From Anseranas semipalmata (taxonomy: Eukaryota; Chordata; Aves; Anseriformes; Anseranatidae), in NCBI GenBank assembly GCA_013399115.1, contig VXAA01003176.1, positions 246,079 through 310,078 on the forward strand: a stretch of 64,000 nucleotides of DNA, read 5' to 3'. Below the pieces are notes generated by a model that saw only the letters and a program-made list of their open reading frames with translations, had not been told where the DNA came from and did not search any database. Both the position numbers and the translations under genes were made by a program. How positions within the stretch are numbered: the stretch's first letter is position 1; every line of letters starts with the position of its first letter. Below are positions 23,985 through 36,060 of the stretch, piece after piece.

Positions 23985-25964
23985 CAAAACTCAGGTCTAC
24001 TGTTTCCTGGACGAGTTCTGCATGAAGTTGTGACATAACAGATGAGGACTGTCACTTTTCAAGTAAAGAGTGCAGTTTATTTAAATAATAATTCTAAACA
24101 TATGCATTTTAAGTGTAGATTGTAGATTCTCTGGAGCAGAGAGCATCCCATGTTTTCTGCTGTCAGCTCCACAGTTAGGGAGCAGGAACTGGGGATTGCC
24201 CCTGTGATCCACCTCTTTCGAACAGAAGCCTCTTCTAACATTTCCAGGCTCTATTTCTATAATTAAGAGTAGATAACTGGAAACATGCATTACTGGGACA
24301 CAGTTTCTTCTTTCCCCTACTTCTAGAATTAGGTATAAACAAACACCTGGAACTTCAGATTGCTTTCACAGTCAAAACCTTGGGTTTGAATTCCACAACT
24401 TTAAGCTCATCACAAGAAATGTTACACCACGTAGGTACGTTTTGGTGATAGCGTTTGAGAGTTTACACTACAAAATATGTCAGTATGTAAATGACTTTTA
24501 GAAGTAGTAACAGGAAAGACTGAAATAGAACAAGATAACTGCAATAAAAGCACTCAAGTACAAAGGAAGAACCCTGTTCATGTTGGTTATCCTGAACATT
24601 TGAATAATTTCCCTGTCCACTGTGTAGAAATGCAAAAGCATTCCTTAAAAGCCAGACATTCCAAGGTACTTTTGCCACTGGGATTTACTTAGATACCAAA
24701 CAGAATTTTCCTAAGCACCTAAAATATATGATTCCTGTTGACTTCATTGGGAGTTCAGCACTTGAACAACTGGATGTAAGTTTCCTCTATCCAGTGCAAA
24801 ATTGATAATAGTATAAGTGAATTTCTTTATGGATTTTATCACAAGATGACAGAGATATTATATTCATCTGACCATGAGAAAGCCTGCTGCAATGTCTAAA
24901 AGGAAAACAAGAACATAGCTTTTAACCTTTTATTGACATTTTAAAATCTTCACAGCAGTGTGAAAAGATCCATTTAAAAACTTTGAAAAATCCACCTTCC
25001 ACAGAATCCCCAAAGAACAATAAACACAAGAACAACTTTTGTACAACGTGAAATTGTCCCCTTTATCTGAATTCCCCAGGTCTGATGCTTCAGGATGAAA
25101 GAATATTGGAGTGAGTGATTTTTTAGAAGTACAATGCAATCCTCATCTCTCTTCAATAGGTCAGAAGGATTATGGGGAGGAAGGAAGGGAAGAGGAAGAA
25201 CCATCAGATTTCAGATGGCTAATTAGCAAGCACATCTTTAGGCTTGCATCTTTATGACAACTAATTATGTTAATAAACCACATAGTGACTGACTCCTTTT
25301 TTAGAAAGTCAATGAAGTTAGAATTCAGTCTACAGCTACCATTTAAGCAGACAGCTGTTGAGGGATATATTTTCAAAGCCGTGTGTAGGAGTTACAACAA
25401 AGGTAAGGCTGGCCATGACAGCAGCTTTCACAACTGTTGATGTTGTAGCTCTTTTTACTCAATATTAATAAATTCAGCATGCAATTACTTTACCATCTGT
25501 CTCTCGTAGAACCATTTATTTCTGTCCTTCAAGTAAGTACACCAAGAAAATATATCAACTAATTTCCTCAAATATAACTAATAAATTACCGTAATGAGGT
25601 TTTGTATACAGTATAAGAAAATAAAGGAATTATTAACATGACTTGTTATCTTTCTTCTAGTATGCATAATTGCCAAGACAAATTACTTAGCTATAGAATA
25701 CCATTATTATATCTTTCAACACATAGCAACAATTAAAAAAAAAAATTACTATCAACCTAAGGTCTGCAATTCAAGCTCAATTGGTTCAAATTTCCTTTCC
25801 AGTTTTGTTACTCGCTGTTAATATTTCTACAGGGAAGTTAGTATGTATTAGCTGTTCTATTAGCATTAGCTAAAAATTAAAAAATATATATATATATAGT
25901 TCTGCGGTAACAGGCTTATGCAACCACTACCAAATGTGTCTGAAACTTCAAATTTCTGTTTTGC

Positions 25965-25988
25965 AACTTTTTAACTTTTTAACTTTTT
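25965..25988 (+). repeat. (AACTTTTT)3 tandem repeat
   Basis: Three exact copies of an 8-bp unit. Confidence 0.9.
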
Positions 25989-27348
25989 ACTGAATTTGTC
26001 TTTAAGAAGGGAAACTATTAATAAGAGGAAACACATCTGTAACCAATATAAATGGCCCTTCCTGCTTTAATTATTTGCTATCTAAACAGCCCATGGATAT
26101 TGGTAAATGCTGATAAAATACAAAAATGGGTGAAAATATGAAGTAAGAATAAAATGCGGTGCATAAATAGGTATTCCTTCCTCAAATACTCAGACTTATG
26201 GAACTTAGCAGAACTCAAACCACCATTTTAATCAAAACTGAAACTTCAAAGTCATCTCTTCTTTATTCTGTTTTCGCTCTTTGTAACATGTCACAATGTT
26301 AAGGAAGAATATGGTGTAAGAACCAGCAGTAAACTCACAAGACTGAGAAACAAAAGCAGCTAACCTAAACACAGAGAATACTAATATTGTACAGTCTACA
26401 GATCTAGTCAGCTGAGGGGAATAAGAGGTAATGACTCACAGGAAAATGTGGCCCCACTGTTGTGACAATGGTGACATGAAGAGAAAGCAAGCTGGGGGAA
26501 AAAAATAGACAACTTTTATATGTATAAGTACCTTCTTTCTAACATTTTTATGCTTTCTCATCGCAGGGATGTCAGCTTAGATGGGTTATTATCCTATAAA
26601 CTTTGATGTATCAATGAATGTATATTATAATTAAGAGATAGGATTTCACACCCATTTCTTAGAAAATTAATTTGAACTACCCATTATCATCCTGGCTGGA
26701 AAATCGTGAGCTTGCATTAAAGTATTCAAGAAATGAGATTTTGATAATTGTAAGCCATTGCAGATGAAGAATAAAGATCAAATATATGCCTCATCAATAC
26801 AAGTAGCCTTGAAGTGCCATGTCATTTTTATAAAGAGCGGGTAAAGCAGCTTTTCTTTCAATTACTGTTTTGTAAAGTCTGACAGGTTTTGAGCAGCTTC
26901 ACTTTCTAATATTGTTGGTGAATTAAGCAGTTATTAACTTTGTTCCACACAACTATTATAATAAACTGATTCTTATTCAAACTACAGCTTTGACCGGGTG
27001 AGATATGTTTCATTTTCTCTACAAATGAGATTTAAGTTTTTTGCTTACAATTTTGCCAACTTATAAATACAATTATTTTAGAGCAACAAAGCATATAAAG
27101 TTGTATTTTTCATTTCAAAATTGCTAGATAGGTTGCTATCCTTACAAAGTTTCATTCCTAACTCCTGTGTGGCTTTGTCATGACCTGAATATCACCTTCT
27201 CAAAGCAGAAAGCATAGCAGATTAACACTTTCTAACTTCTAGGTTTCACTAAGTTAAAACCAAAAATGAAACATTATAACTAGTAATGCTGGCCAAAGTG
27301 TTAAATCCTAGGTGGTGTGTGTGTCTGCAAATTAGCTATGGAAAGCGG

Positions 27349-27388
27349 TGTAACAAGACCACCTCTTACTGTAACAAGACCGCCTCTT
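27349..27388 (+). repeat. Tandem duplication of a 19-bp unit
   Basis: The unit TGTAACAAGACCACCTCTT (27349-27367) is repeated at 27370-27388 with a single A-to-G change and a 2-bp spacer, giving a 21-bp period. It is followed by a pyrimidine-rich tract and a TTTTTCAG, but no exon is recognisable after it. Confidence 0.85.
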
Positions 27389-30300
27389 CTTGCCTCTCTT
27401 TTTCAGAGGCCATTCCATCCACTAGGCAGGAGTTCTGTCATTCTGGTCGCAGATCTTACCTGTTTTGAGAGCTTGCGGTAGCACTCACTAAAAGTCATAG
27501 TTAGTTCTGGTATTTTCTTGTTATTCTGACCAGTATCACACAAGTTAGTCCTGTAAACAAAAAGAGCAGTCTCCTATTTTCCTCACCTGACAGTTTTACT
27601 ACATAGCTCATCACTGCCACTACACAAGTCAAACATTATACTTTGTCTTTAGCTCGGATTTATATATTTTTAATTCTATGTTTTTGCCAAAATATTGTCA
27701 CTGAATATTTTACTTGTTGCTCATTCTAGGCATCTGAGTAAAGAAAAAGTGTCAGCTATGTAATGTAACCATTTAAAATACTCTTTTTATGTTAAAAAAA
27801 ATATATAGAATCCTTCAATATTGTATTGTTTCTCCAGGTCAGAAGTCCTTTTCTCTTAAATTTTAAAAATGTATTTGTAGTTAAAGAAAAGTTTCAGGCC
27901 GAGAGTTCTAATCAATAACACCTATTTATTTCAAGATGGAATTATTCAGCTGCAGTACAAATTAAAAGAAAGGTCTCCTTCTCCTTCTGTTTTGTTCTTT
28001 ACCCTCCAGTTTCAAGAAGCTGGTTGGGTACATACACTCTACTAGTGACAAAAGCTAGGATGCAATATTAGAAATCAACATTCATAGAAAATACCTAAGT
28101 CTTAAGAGCTCTCTACCTGCATTTAAATATGAAAGCTGCAGTTTGAAGTAATAATATCCACATACAGTAATCCAGCTTACATGAGGGTTGTAAGAACTGC
28201 AGGTAGGTCCCAAGGAAAGAAGAGAGCTGCTCCTGTTTTTTGTTTGTTTTGTTGGGTTTTTTTGTTTGTTTGTTTTTTACTGTACAAATATGCCCACACA
28301 TGAGAGAGAATTTACTAAAAGAAAACTTTTCTTTTTTTTTTTTTTTTTCCTCTACAGAAACACACTACCAGGAGCGCAGAGGACAGTGAATCTGAAATGT
28401 ACAGGGGAATCCACAGGTACACTACAAAGAATCCTGGTACTGGGCTTTCTGTGAGTAGTAAGCCTAGATTTCAACACAGGGTAGAGCCCTTACAGAAATC
28501 AACTTCTGTATAAAAATGGTTATCTTTAAAACATCCTCTCTAGAAGTCAATAAAGATGTGGAAGGATTCATAAAGTTGAGGGAAAAAAAATATTCTGGGT
28601 GTATGTCAATGGCCATTTCAGTGGTTAGGTAATACAGTGTCAAAGCACCTGCAGAAACAGAAACATTTAACTATATCCATTATGTTGCACGAAGCTGTGG
28701 TGGAGATGAACCAGAAAGAAGCTAGATTACGTGGGGTTGAAGTGACCTTGCTGTACAGCATGACTTCAACATGACTTCCCCTACCATTTTGTTACCTTCT
28801 TGCCTACCTAATGGCTGCCTCCATGTCAGAGCTCCAAGCCCCGGAAGCAGGGGAAGGAAGGGAAGAGGCTGGAGCCAAGAAAGCTGCATAATTCAGATAC
28901 AGTACCATCCCCAGTGATCGACAGGTGAGTAAAGCAGGGAATAATGCAGATGTGATGACTGTGAGTGGGAAAAGTGGGCTAATGAGGTACACAACGGAGA
29001 TCTGAGGAAAAGAAAAAGGAAAGAAAATAACTGCCTGTGGTAATTTGACCCCACCAACAAACCTACAGTTTACATTGAGGACATCCGTGGAAACTTGTAT
29101 TGCAGAGATCTAAGCGCAGCTAGATTTGCCCAATAGGAGCTTGTTTTTTCTTATTATTCCAACCTGTTGCTAGTACATATTTAACTAAAGGTAAACTGTA
29201 ATGGATTAGTCATTTTTTCTTCCAAATAACCCATCAAAAATTCTCCAGACATCACTGCTGTTGTGTCCACAAATAAGGGAGGCTCTCAGCTTGCAGTAAA
29301 GAGGCACAGGACTCATTAACAAGCAACAGCCATCAGCAAACAAGACAATTATCTGAGTGAATGCTCCTGCTCTGCTCTCATGATGGCTTAAATTAACCTG
29401 TTTATCATCTGATGGAAATAGAGAGGAAAAAATACTTCAACTCTCAGGTGGAAGGCAGAGATTCAGCTAAGACTGAATACCATCTAACTTTAGGATCCTT
29501 TCACCACAGAATTCCCGGGAAACAGAAGCTAACCTCATTATTTCCAGTTGGCATCTTTTCAGGACATGGCTTTCCTAAGCCACTTTTTTATTTTGACTTG
29601 TCATTTAATCCATTCAAGAATAGTATGTTGACTTGCTCTAACACAAGCCACCCAAAAAACTCTCAGACACAGCTTTTAGAATACATTATACATTTTAAAA
29701 TGTACTTTTACAGTACATTTTAGTGTGAATTTGAAGTGAATTGCAGTTCAAGCTCCAACTTAATATGAAGTGTACATATATACCCTGAGACAAAAAGGTA
29801 CTAGGAAACCTGAGGTATTTTGCAGCTTTTCTGGAGAATAAAAAATTCTTGAATTCACTTTGTTTAATTACCCTCTTTCCTTCTTTCTCTTCAATGAACA
29901 CATACAGTGAAAACATTCGGTCAATAAAGTACATTAAAATTTCAAAGATATCAAGAAGAAAAAACACCGATCACGGGCTATTCATGACTGAAGCCTCAAG
30001 GCAGTGGCAGAAGGGTGTTCCATATTTTTAGAGTTTGAGCACATTAAAGTTTTTAGTTTCCACTCTTGCTGCCAAAGCTCTTTGCTAATGGAAGTAACTA
30101 ACTTTGATATAGGTGGTCAAATAACAGGGCTGACTGTCGCTCACAGCTACAACCCATATACTAGCTTGGTATAGAAGATCTCTCTTCAGATTTATAAGGT
30201 TTTGGTACTTTTCCAGAAATTAAGCTTTTTCTGTTCATTTCAGATCCCAGGGATGAAGTAGCTTCTTACATTTCTACAATTCAGAGCTCATTTGAACTAG

Positions 30301-33300
30301 AGCTATTCCTTCAGAATAAAAGAACTATGTTCTTGTATCCACAGCAGATACAAGAACAATAAGCATCCCCATCCTGCATATATTCATCCTACTCTGTAAT
30401 AACACAATTAAAAAGGATTCCTGCTTGCTGAGTTGTTTGGTCAGAGATTAATGCTGTAGTGCTCTTGAACCGGTGCAGCATTTTGTACAAACTGCACTGT
30501 TTTCAGAAAGTCTGAAGCCATATGCACCCAAGAAGCAGCTGATAGAAAATTCCAGTGTCTTGATGATTTGTTTTTTAATCATTAGTCAACAAGAGATTTA
30601 AAGGCAACCTGTCTTTTCTGTAGCAAAGCATGGCTGTGATATTAAAAATAAAGGCTAATAAGCAAAATAAAAAGCAAAACATTCAAATATTAATTAGATT
30701 TTTTTTTCTTCTTTGCTCTGTGTGGTTTGGTATAGGTAGTCTATATCACACTTCAGATCATGGGGGAAGAAGTTTCCTGTGTTACCATACCTAATTTGAT
30801 ATTCCTCTTCCTACTTGGAAAACCCTCTATCAACTCTTGTATGTGATAGTCCTAATTTCATAATTGAAATTATATTTGGGAAACATACATCACTCATGCA
30901 GACAGCAATTTCAACAGCATAAAGCCAAAGTGCTAGATTATGTTCGCAGTGATACAGTCTTTAAAAGCACAGTGTACTCTAATCTTTCACTTGTTTCCTA
31001 CACAAGGGCCAAAGACAATAAAATACATTTCCTGCACAGAATATTTGAGCTGTGAAGACAAAATCTGTCTAACTTTTTCAGTAGTATAAGGACAAACCAG
31101 CATCCTTGTTAAATTTCGGCGGGAAAGAAGCCCCCTCCCCATATCATCAGATTAATCATGAAAATCAAATTATTTATGCTGTTATTTTGGTCTTATAGGA
31201 CCCGTGAAGGTCTTATAATGTAGAACCTCTTCCATAATCATACACTGAGAGGGAACCCACTTAGTATAAAAACTTTCATGACTAAATCTTTCATGCTTTT
31301 CTCAGGGTATCCCATGATGTACCCAGATTATTATTTTCTTTTTTAAAAAACTTTTTGTTCAGTCATAATGCCTCAATGAACAACAAAATATACATAGTAG
31401 AATTACAATTATATTTTTTATAAATAGTTTAAAGCCATGAGGAAAAATAAATACACAATCATATATAATCAGAGATCTATATATCCAAGTATTGTATAAG
31501 AATTTTCCATTATAGCTTTTTGAGCTGAGCAACTTTGAATTAAAAAGATAAAACATATAAAATGAATCATAATCACAGAAACTAGCTAATATCATCTAGT
31601 GAATTAATTTGAATTTGTTGTGTAGAGTCAGATAGAATGGTAACAATTATTTTTGATCTTTAAATCAGTAAGTTTAACTCCTGCTCAGAAGCTACAATAA
31701 TAAATATAGTAGTAGTGATAGTGACACAGTTAATTTCAGCATATACAAAAACCATATGGTTTCTGGATAAATTTAACACCATTCTTTGTTCTTATTCACC
31801 CTTCCTTCCCTTCTCCACATAACTTAAAATTAAAAATAGTGTTTCTTTCCAGCTGACCACAGAAATTGGAACAAATGCAGATATTTAGAAACATAAAACT
31901 GAGGTCAACTCTACAGCACTTAGGAAGATGCATTGGATTGATTTGATTCCAGTCATCAGACAAACCCCTGATCTTCAAACAGCTTAATCCCATATGGAAC
32001 ACTGAAGCTTGCCCTGTGGTGAACCTGGCAAGACAGAAGTAGCAAGTGTCCTCCTAATAACTTTTATTGCCTGTGAAATTCCCCCTTGGTCGAGAATATC
32101 TATAAACTGTCATGAAGTTTATGTTGCCTGAAGGAAAAAGAGCAACAAAATAAGACCAATAAGATACCAAGCCCAAACAGTGAATGCACTGGAGAGGAAA
32201 CCTTTTCAATCTCTGAGGAAAAAGCTCTACTTTTCTTCAAGACCCAAGAGAGCTTTAGAGTCTCTTTTAGCTTTAACTCTATTCAAAATTTATTTTTTTA
32301 AAGAAACAATTTCTTCTATCCTTTGAATAATCTTCTGAAATAAGGAATTCTGAAGTGAAATTTAGGAAAATATGAAATAAAAGGCCTGCATAAGCAAGGG
32401 TGGATATGCTATAAAGACTGCAATTTTGTACAAGTCGCAGAAGCAAAATCAGCACAATCCTGGAAGAAATCCTCGTGCATTGAGGGCTGAGACAATCTTG
32501 GCTGAACACATCTTGCATGGCTCAGTAAATTAGTTAGCAAATGACAATTAGACAATGTAGCTCAGGTACTTCTGATAATGCAACAGAATATATTGGGTTG
32601 GATGGAGGCGGGGAGAGCAGGGAATAGAGGAATGTGCTTATGATCTCGAGGGCTACCCAGCCGCAAATGAACCGGTATCACATTTGAGGAATTGCAGATA
32701 ACACAGAGATCATATACCTTGAAAGTGATTTGGAAGAAAAAAGAAACATTACATTGCATTGTTAAACCTGTTGAAATTGTAATCTATTTCTGCCTGTCTG
32801 AAAACTGACACCCAACTTCTCAAAAAATGTCACTACTAGCGAACATCTCCATGGTAGCAGGAAACATACCATGACTCCATATCTGTGCTTGTTTATCTAG
32901 GACAATTTAAGAATTTTTCACTTGCTTTCAGTGGTAGGAAGCTTTGCAATCTGCTTTTCACTTGGCATCTTTGAAAGTCTCCCATGTAAAGAAAAAAAAT
33001 ACATTCGGGATTTTTTCAACGTCAAATGTCGCTGGGAGAATTTATGTCTGTGAAATACAAAGAGTTATTTCACCTTGACAAGATTTGTCTGTCAGGAGGC
33101 ATGGCACACCCAGAGTTTTTTTAACCTTCCACTGCTTAATATGTGCAGCCAGTCATATATAATTGCACATGAAGGAAAAAGGGAAGGAAGGCTGTACATG
33201 CTTTCCTTTCATTGGCGATGCACATCTTCTCATTCCAGAGGAAGAAAACCCAGGCAGGCTTTCAACAACAAAACATCCAGAGACATCTCCTTCCCCATGG

Positions 33301-34052
33301 ATTCTAACATACTGTGATCTCTACTGAAAATCTGTTTGATATCAGTAAGCAGAAATACTTCCCATACAAATACCCAATAACCTGGCCTGCTATCCCTGAG
33401 CAGAATGACCTGTATTTTTCAACTGCTGGTATTCATAATCTTACTAACTAATTCTTAGAATAAGCAAACACATTTTTCCATCCTTGGCAACCGAGTGTTT
33501 CAAGCAGAACAAATGTCAGAGCAAATTTAAGAAAAATTGCTGATAGCCTAACTCTCTCTGTAGAAAACCAGAGTAAAATCCTTGTGCTTCTGACTGACCT
33601 TCCAAAATGAGGGAGCATCTAACATAAGAAATAAACTAGTGAGCTGGTGAAGATCAAGGGCTTCTATTTTGCTATGCAAAAATGTCTTCAAATGAAAAGT
33701 GTGCTGAGCATGCCTAAATGGGCAGCACAAATGAATTTCAAAACATTTTTATATAGATTACTCTTTAAAAAAAAAACTTTTTCTTTATTGCTCTGTCACA
33801 GTAAAATAAGTCAAACATGTAAACAAGTCCATGGAACAAGCCGCGTTTGGTTTGTTTATGTTAATTTCATTGACTGTATGTTAATTTAATATAAATAATA
33901 TTAAGGTTAGAATTAAATTATCATTCAATGCATGTCCATTCATCTTCAATTTCACAGACAAAAGTTTTACTGATAACGTTAAAATTTTAGACCCTGAACT
34001 TTTTTCTGTCTTAAGAAGCATACTCTAGAATTAAACAATATACACGTATATA
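27389..34052. other. AT-rich non-coding stretch, no gene seen
   Basis: No gene or named element is seen. Points noted are a TTTG-rich patch and T run around 28235-28350, a GC-richer patch at 28805-28930 ending in CAGGTGAG, and an isolated E2F-like GGCGGGAAA at 31118-31126 in very AT-rich DNA. Open frames (up to 103 codons) are unconvincing. Confidence 0.55.
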
Positions 34053-34350
34053 AGAATCATAGAACCATAGAATGGTTTAGGTTGGAAGGGACCTTAAAGA
34101 TCATCTGGTTCCAACCCCCTGCCATGGGCAGGGACACCTTCCACTAGACCAGGTTGCTCAAAGCCCCATCGAACCTGGCCTTGGACACTTCCAGGGATGG
34201 GGCATCCACAGCTTCTCTGGGCAGCCTGTGCCAGTGCCTCACCACCCTCTGAGTAAAGAATTTCCTCCCAACATCTAGTCTAAATCTACCTAAAAGCATT
34301 CCCCCTTGTCCTATCACTGCACTCCCTGATACCGAGTTCCTCCCCAAGAA
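34053..34350 (-). mobile_element. CR1 LINE 3' end with end of the ORF2 reading frame
   Basis: On the minus strand this is the 3' end of an avian CR1 retrotransposon, 5'-truncated at about 34350. The terminal 8-bp repeat is visible as AGAATCAT, AGAACCAT, AGAATGGT at 34053-34076 on the plus strand. The adjoining GGTTGGAAGGGACCTT and the later GGGCAGCCTGTGCCAGTGCC are hallmarks of the family. An open frame ends at 34144 (TAG). Upstream of the stop it reads KFFTQRVVRHWHRLPRE, which I recognise as the C-terminal tail of CR1 ORF2, the endonuclease/reverse-transcriptase protein. About 70 codons remain open, so the copy is fairly young, but it is dead. Confidence 0.95.
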
Positions 34351-35889
34351 ATTGCTTAGTATCACAATATAAATGTGGTGAGATACAATTATCAAAAGCA
34401 TTATTAAACACACATCTGTGCAGTCCAGGGAATAATTCTAAGCAGCATCTCTGAATTCTCTGCATATTAATATTTCCGATTCCTCTATCTGTAGCTGACT
34501 AAACAAATTAATACTTGGTTGGTCTTGGGAATAAAATATGTATTTAAATTCAGGGACTAGTAACATAGCTCCCCATCATTTTTTGAAAAAAACTCGACCT
34601 TAGACAAGACGTGGTCACCGTCAAGGTACACCCGAGACCAGCTGTTTTGCTACTAAACCTAGATTCCAAAAGGATATTCTACCAAGAACAAAAGTGCCTT
34701 GGAAAAAGCCACAGGAAAAATTGGTATAAGAATTCATTTGAAAATACTTTACACTTTAATATGTTTATCTATCAGCACCAACATTATCATCATATTCTTT
34801 GGTAGAGTCCCTGCCCCAGAAAGGTTCTTACTAGATATACACTCAGGTACTTTGTGGTTAAAAACGGGCGTATAATTATGACTGAATTATCACCATATTT
34901 TGTTATATTTAGGAACATAAAAAACATAATTAGATTATATTGCATACTGCCATTCAATTAATGCATTTATGAGCACAGATCTTTCCAACCAGAAGCACTA
35001 TTTCTAGTTAAATAGACTGTTGAAAAAAATTGTTAGCATAAGAAAATATTTTTTCTCTCAATTTCTCGATTAACTCATTTAATAAGCATCAGTGACTCCC
35101 CCAGAACCCTACAGAAGCTACACTTCTTGGTGATCCAGACAATGTCACTCTGGCTTAATTTTCAGTAACAGCTGGGCTCAAATCAAAGACTTCTTCCTCA
35201 GTCTGTGTCCCGTTACCTTGGTGTCTGGCTTGCCTTGATCTGATAATGGTAGCAACATCGTTTATTTCATTTTCTGCAAAAGAAAGAACTATATACCTCA
35301 CAACCAATCTATCAGAACAGAAAAATTGCTTCAACAAGTTTTTGCTCCTATTATTGTTCCTATAAGGCAACTGCCTGAAAAGAGGTACCTTAGCCTCTGA
35401 TAATATTTAATTGAAGGTTACCAAGACTCTTAAAAGCAGGAAAGTACTTGAACTAGAAAAGGTATTAAAATAGCATGTACAAGTATTAGTTTACAAACAT
35501 TTGCATATGATTGAAAATGCCCTAAATACATGAAACACTTTTGCCTGTGAGCATATGACTTCAGCTGATGCATTATAACACATAGAAATAAAGACATGTA
35601 ATACTGGCTATGTAATGTTGCTGCAGAATTATGCATGAGCTCAGGCAAAGACTAAATTGTCTTTCTTGAAGAATGAATTAGAAGAATGTGGCCATTACCA
35701 ATATGAGTGGACAAAAACAATCAGCACAAGAACAGGCTCAAGTCTTTAGGAACACAAACCTGGTTACCACTTTTTCTACAAAGTTGAAATCAGCTTTTTT
35801 TTTTTTTTTTTCACCATCTATATCATCATGACAGGGAGAACACTCCCTCTGGAAAGAATCAATCTTAACAGAGGAAAATGAAATTTGAA
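34351..35889. other. AT-rich non-coding stretch, nothing recognised
   Basis: No gene or named repeat is seen. A T18-type run at 35797-35811 and several short chance frames are the only notable items. Confidence 0.5.
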
Positions 35890-36012
35890 ATGGCCTTCGG
35901 TGACAGTAGGCAAGCAACTCCCTTTTTTCCTGCACTTCATTTTTCTCATCTATAAAATTGGAGAATGGTACTGCATTCATTGCTAGAGCATTCTGAGATT
36001 AACTAATGAAAT
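35890..36012 (+). repeat. MIR-like (CORE-SINE) relic
   Basis: The segment follows the second half of the MIR SINE in order. A GTAGGCAAGCAACTCCC piece stands for the MIR gggcaagtcacttaacc region. It is followed by CTTCATTTTTCTCATCTATA with AAATTGGAGAATGGTACTG, matching the MIR cagtttcctcatctgtaaaatgg... part. The last piece is GCATTCTGAGATTAACTAATG, which fits the MIR ttgtgaggattaaatgag tail. MIR elements are tRNA-derived SINEs active in early amniotes, so survivors in birds are few and old. The call rests on recalled consensus features, not on an alignment. Confidence 0.7.
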
Positions 36013-36060
36013 AACTCCAAAAAGTTTTTTGAGATATACTAATGAAATGGCAATTTAAAA
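35993..36060 (+). repeat. Short direct duplication at the MIR-like 3' end
   Basis: CTGAGATTAACTAATGAAAT followed by AACTCCAAAAAG recurs about 36 bp on as TTGAGATATACTAATGAAAT followed by a further A-rich end. It is probably a local duplication of the SINE tail. A purine-rich GA tract follows at 36060-36107. Confidence 0.65.

Larger units (their letters stand above)
16384..27348. other. Long AT-rich non-coding stretch, no gene seen
   Basis: About 11 kb with no recognisable gene or named transposon. Homopolymers include T20 at 18552-18571 and A25 at 23954-23978. Small tandem arrays lie near 17992-18062 and at 25965-25988. The open frames are short (at most 103 codons), on both strands, and show no family resemblance. 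A patch at 19000-19200 is a little more GC-balanced but unassigned. Confidence 0.55.

Noticed and set aside
27640..28260. Pyrimidine tracts with AG as splice acceptors
   Set aside because: Followed at once by stops in all frames or by sequence without coding character.
28805..28930. GC-richer patch ending at CAGGTGAG as an exon
   Set aside because: No acceptor in register and no recognisable peptide. A donor-like motif alone occurs often by chance.
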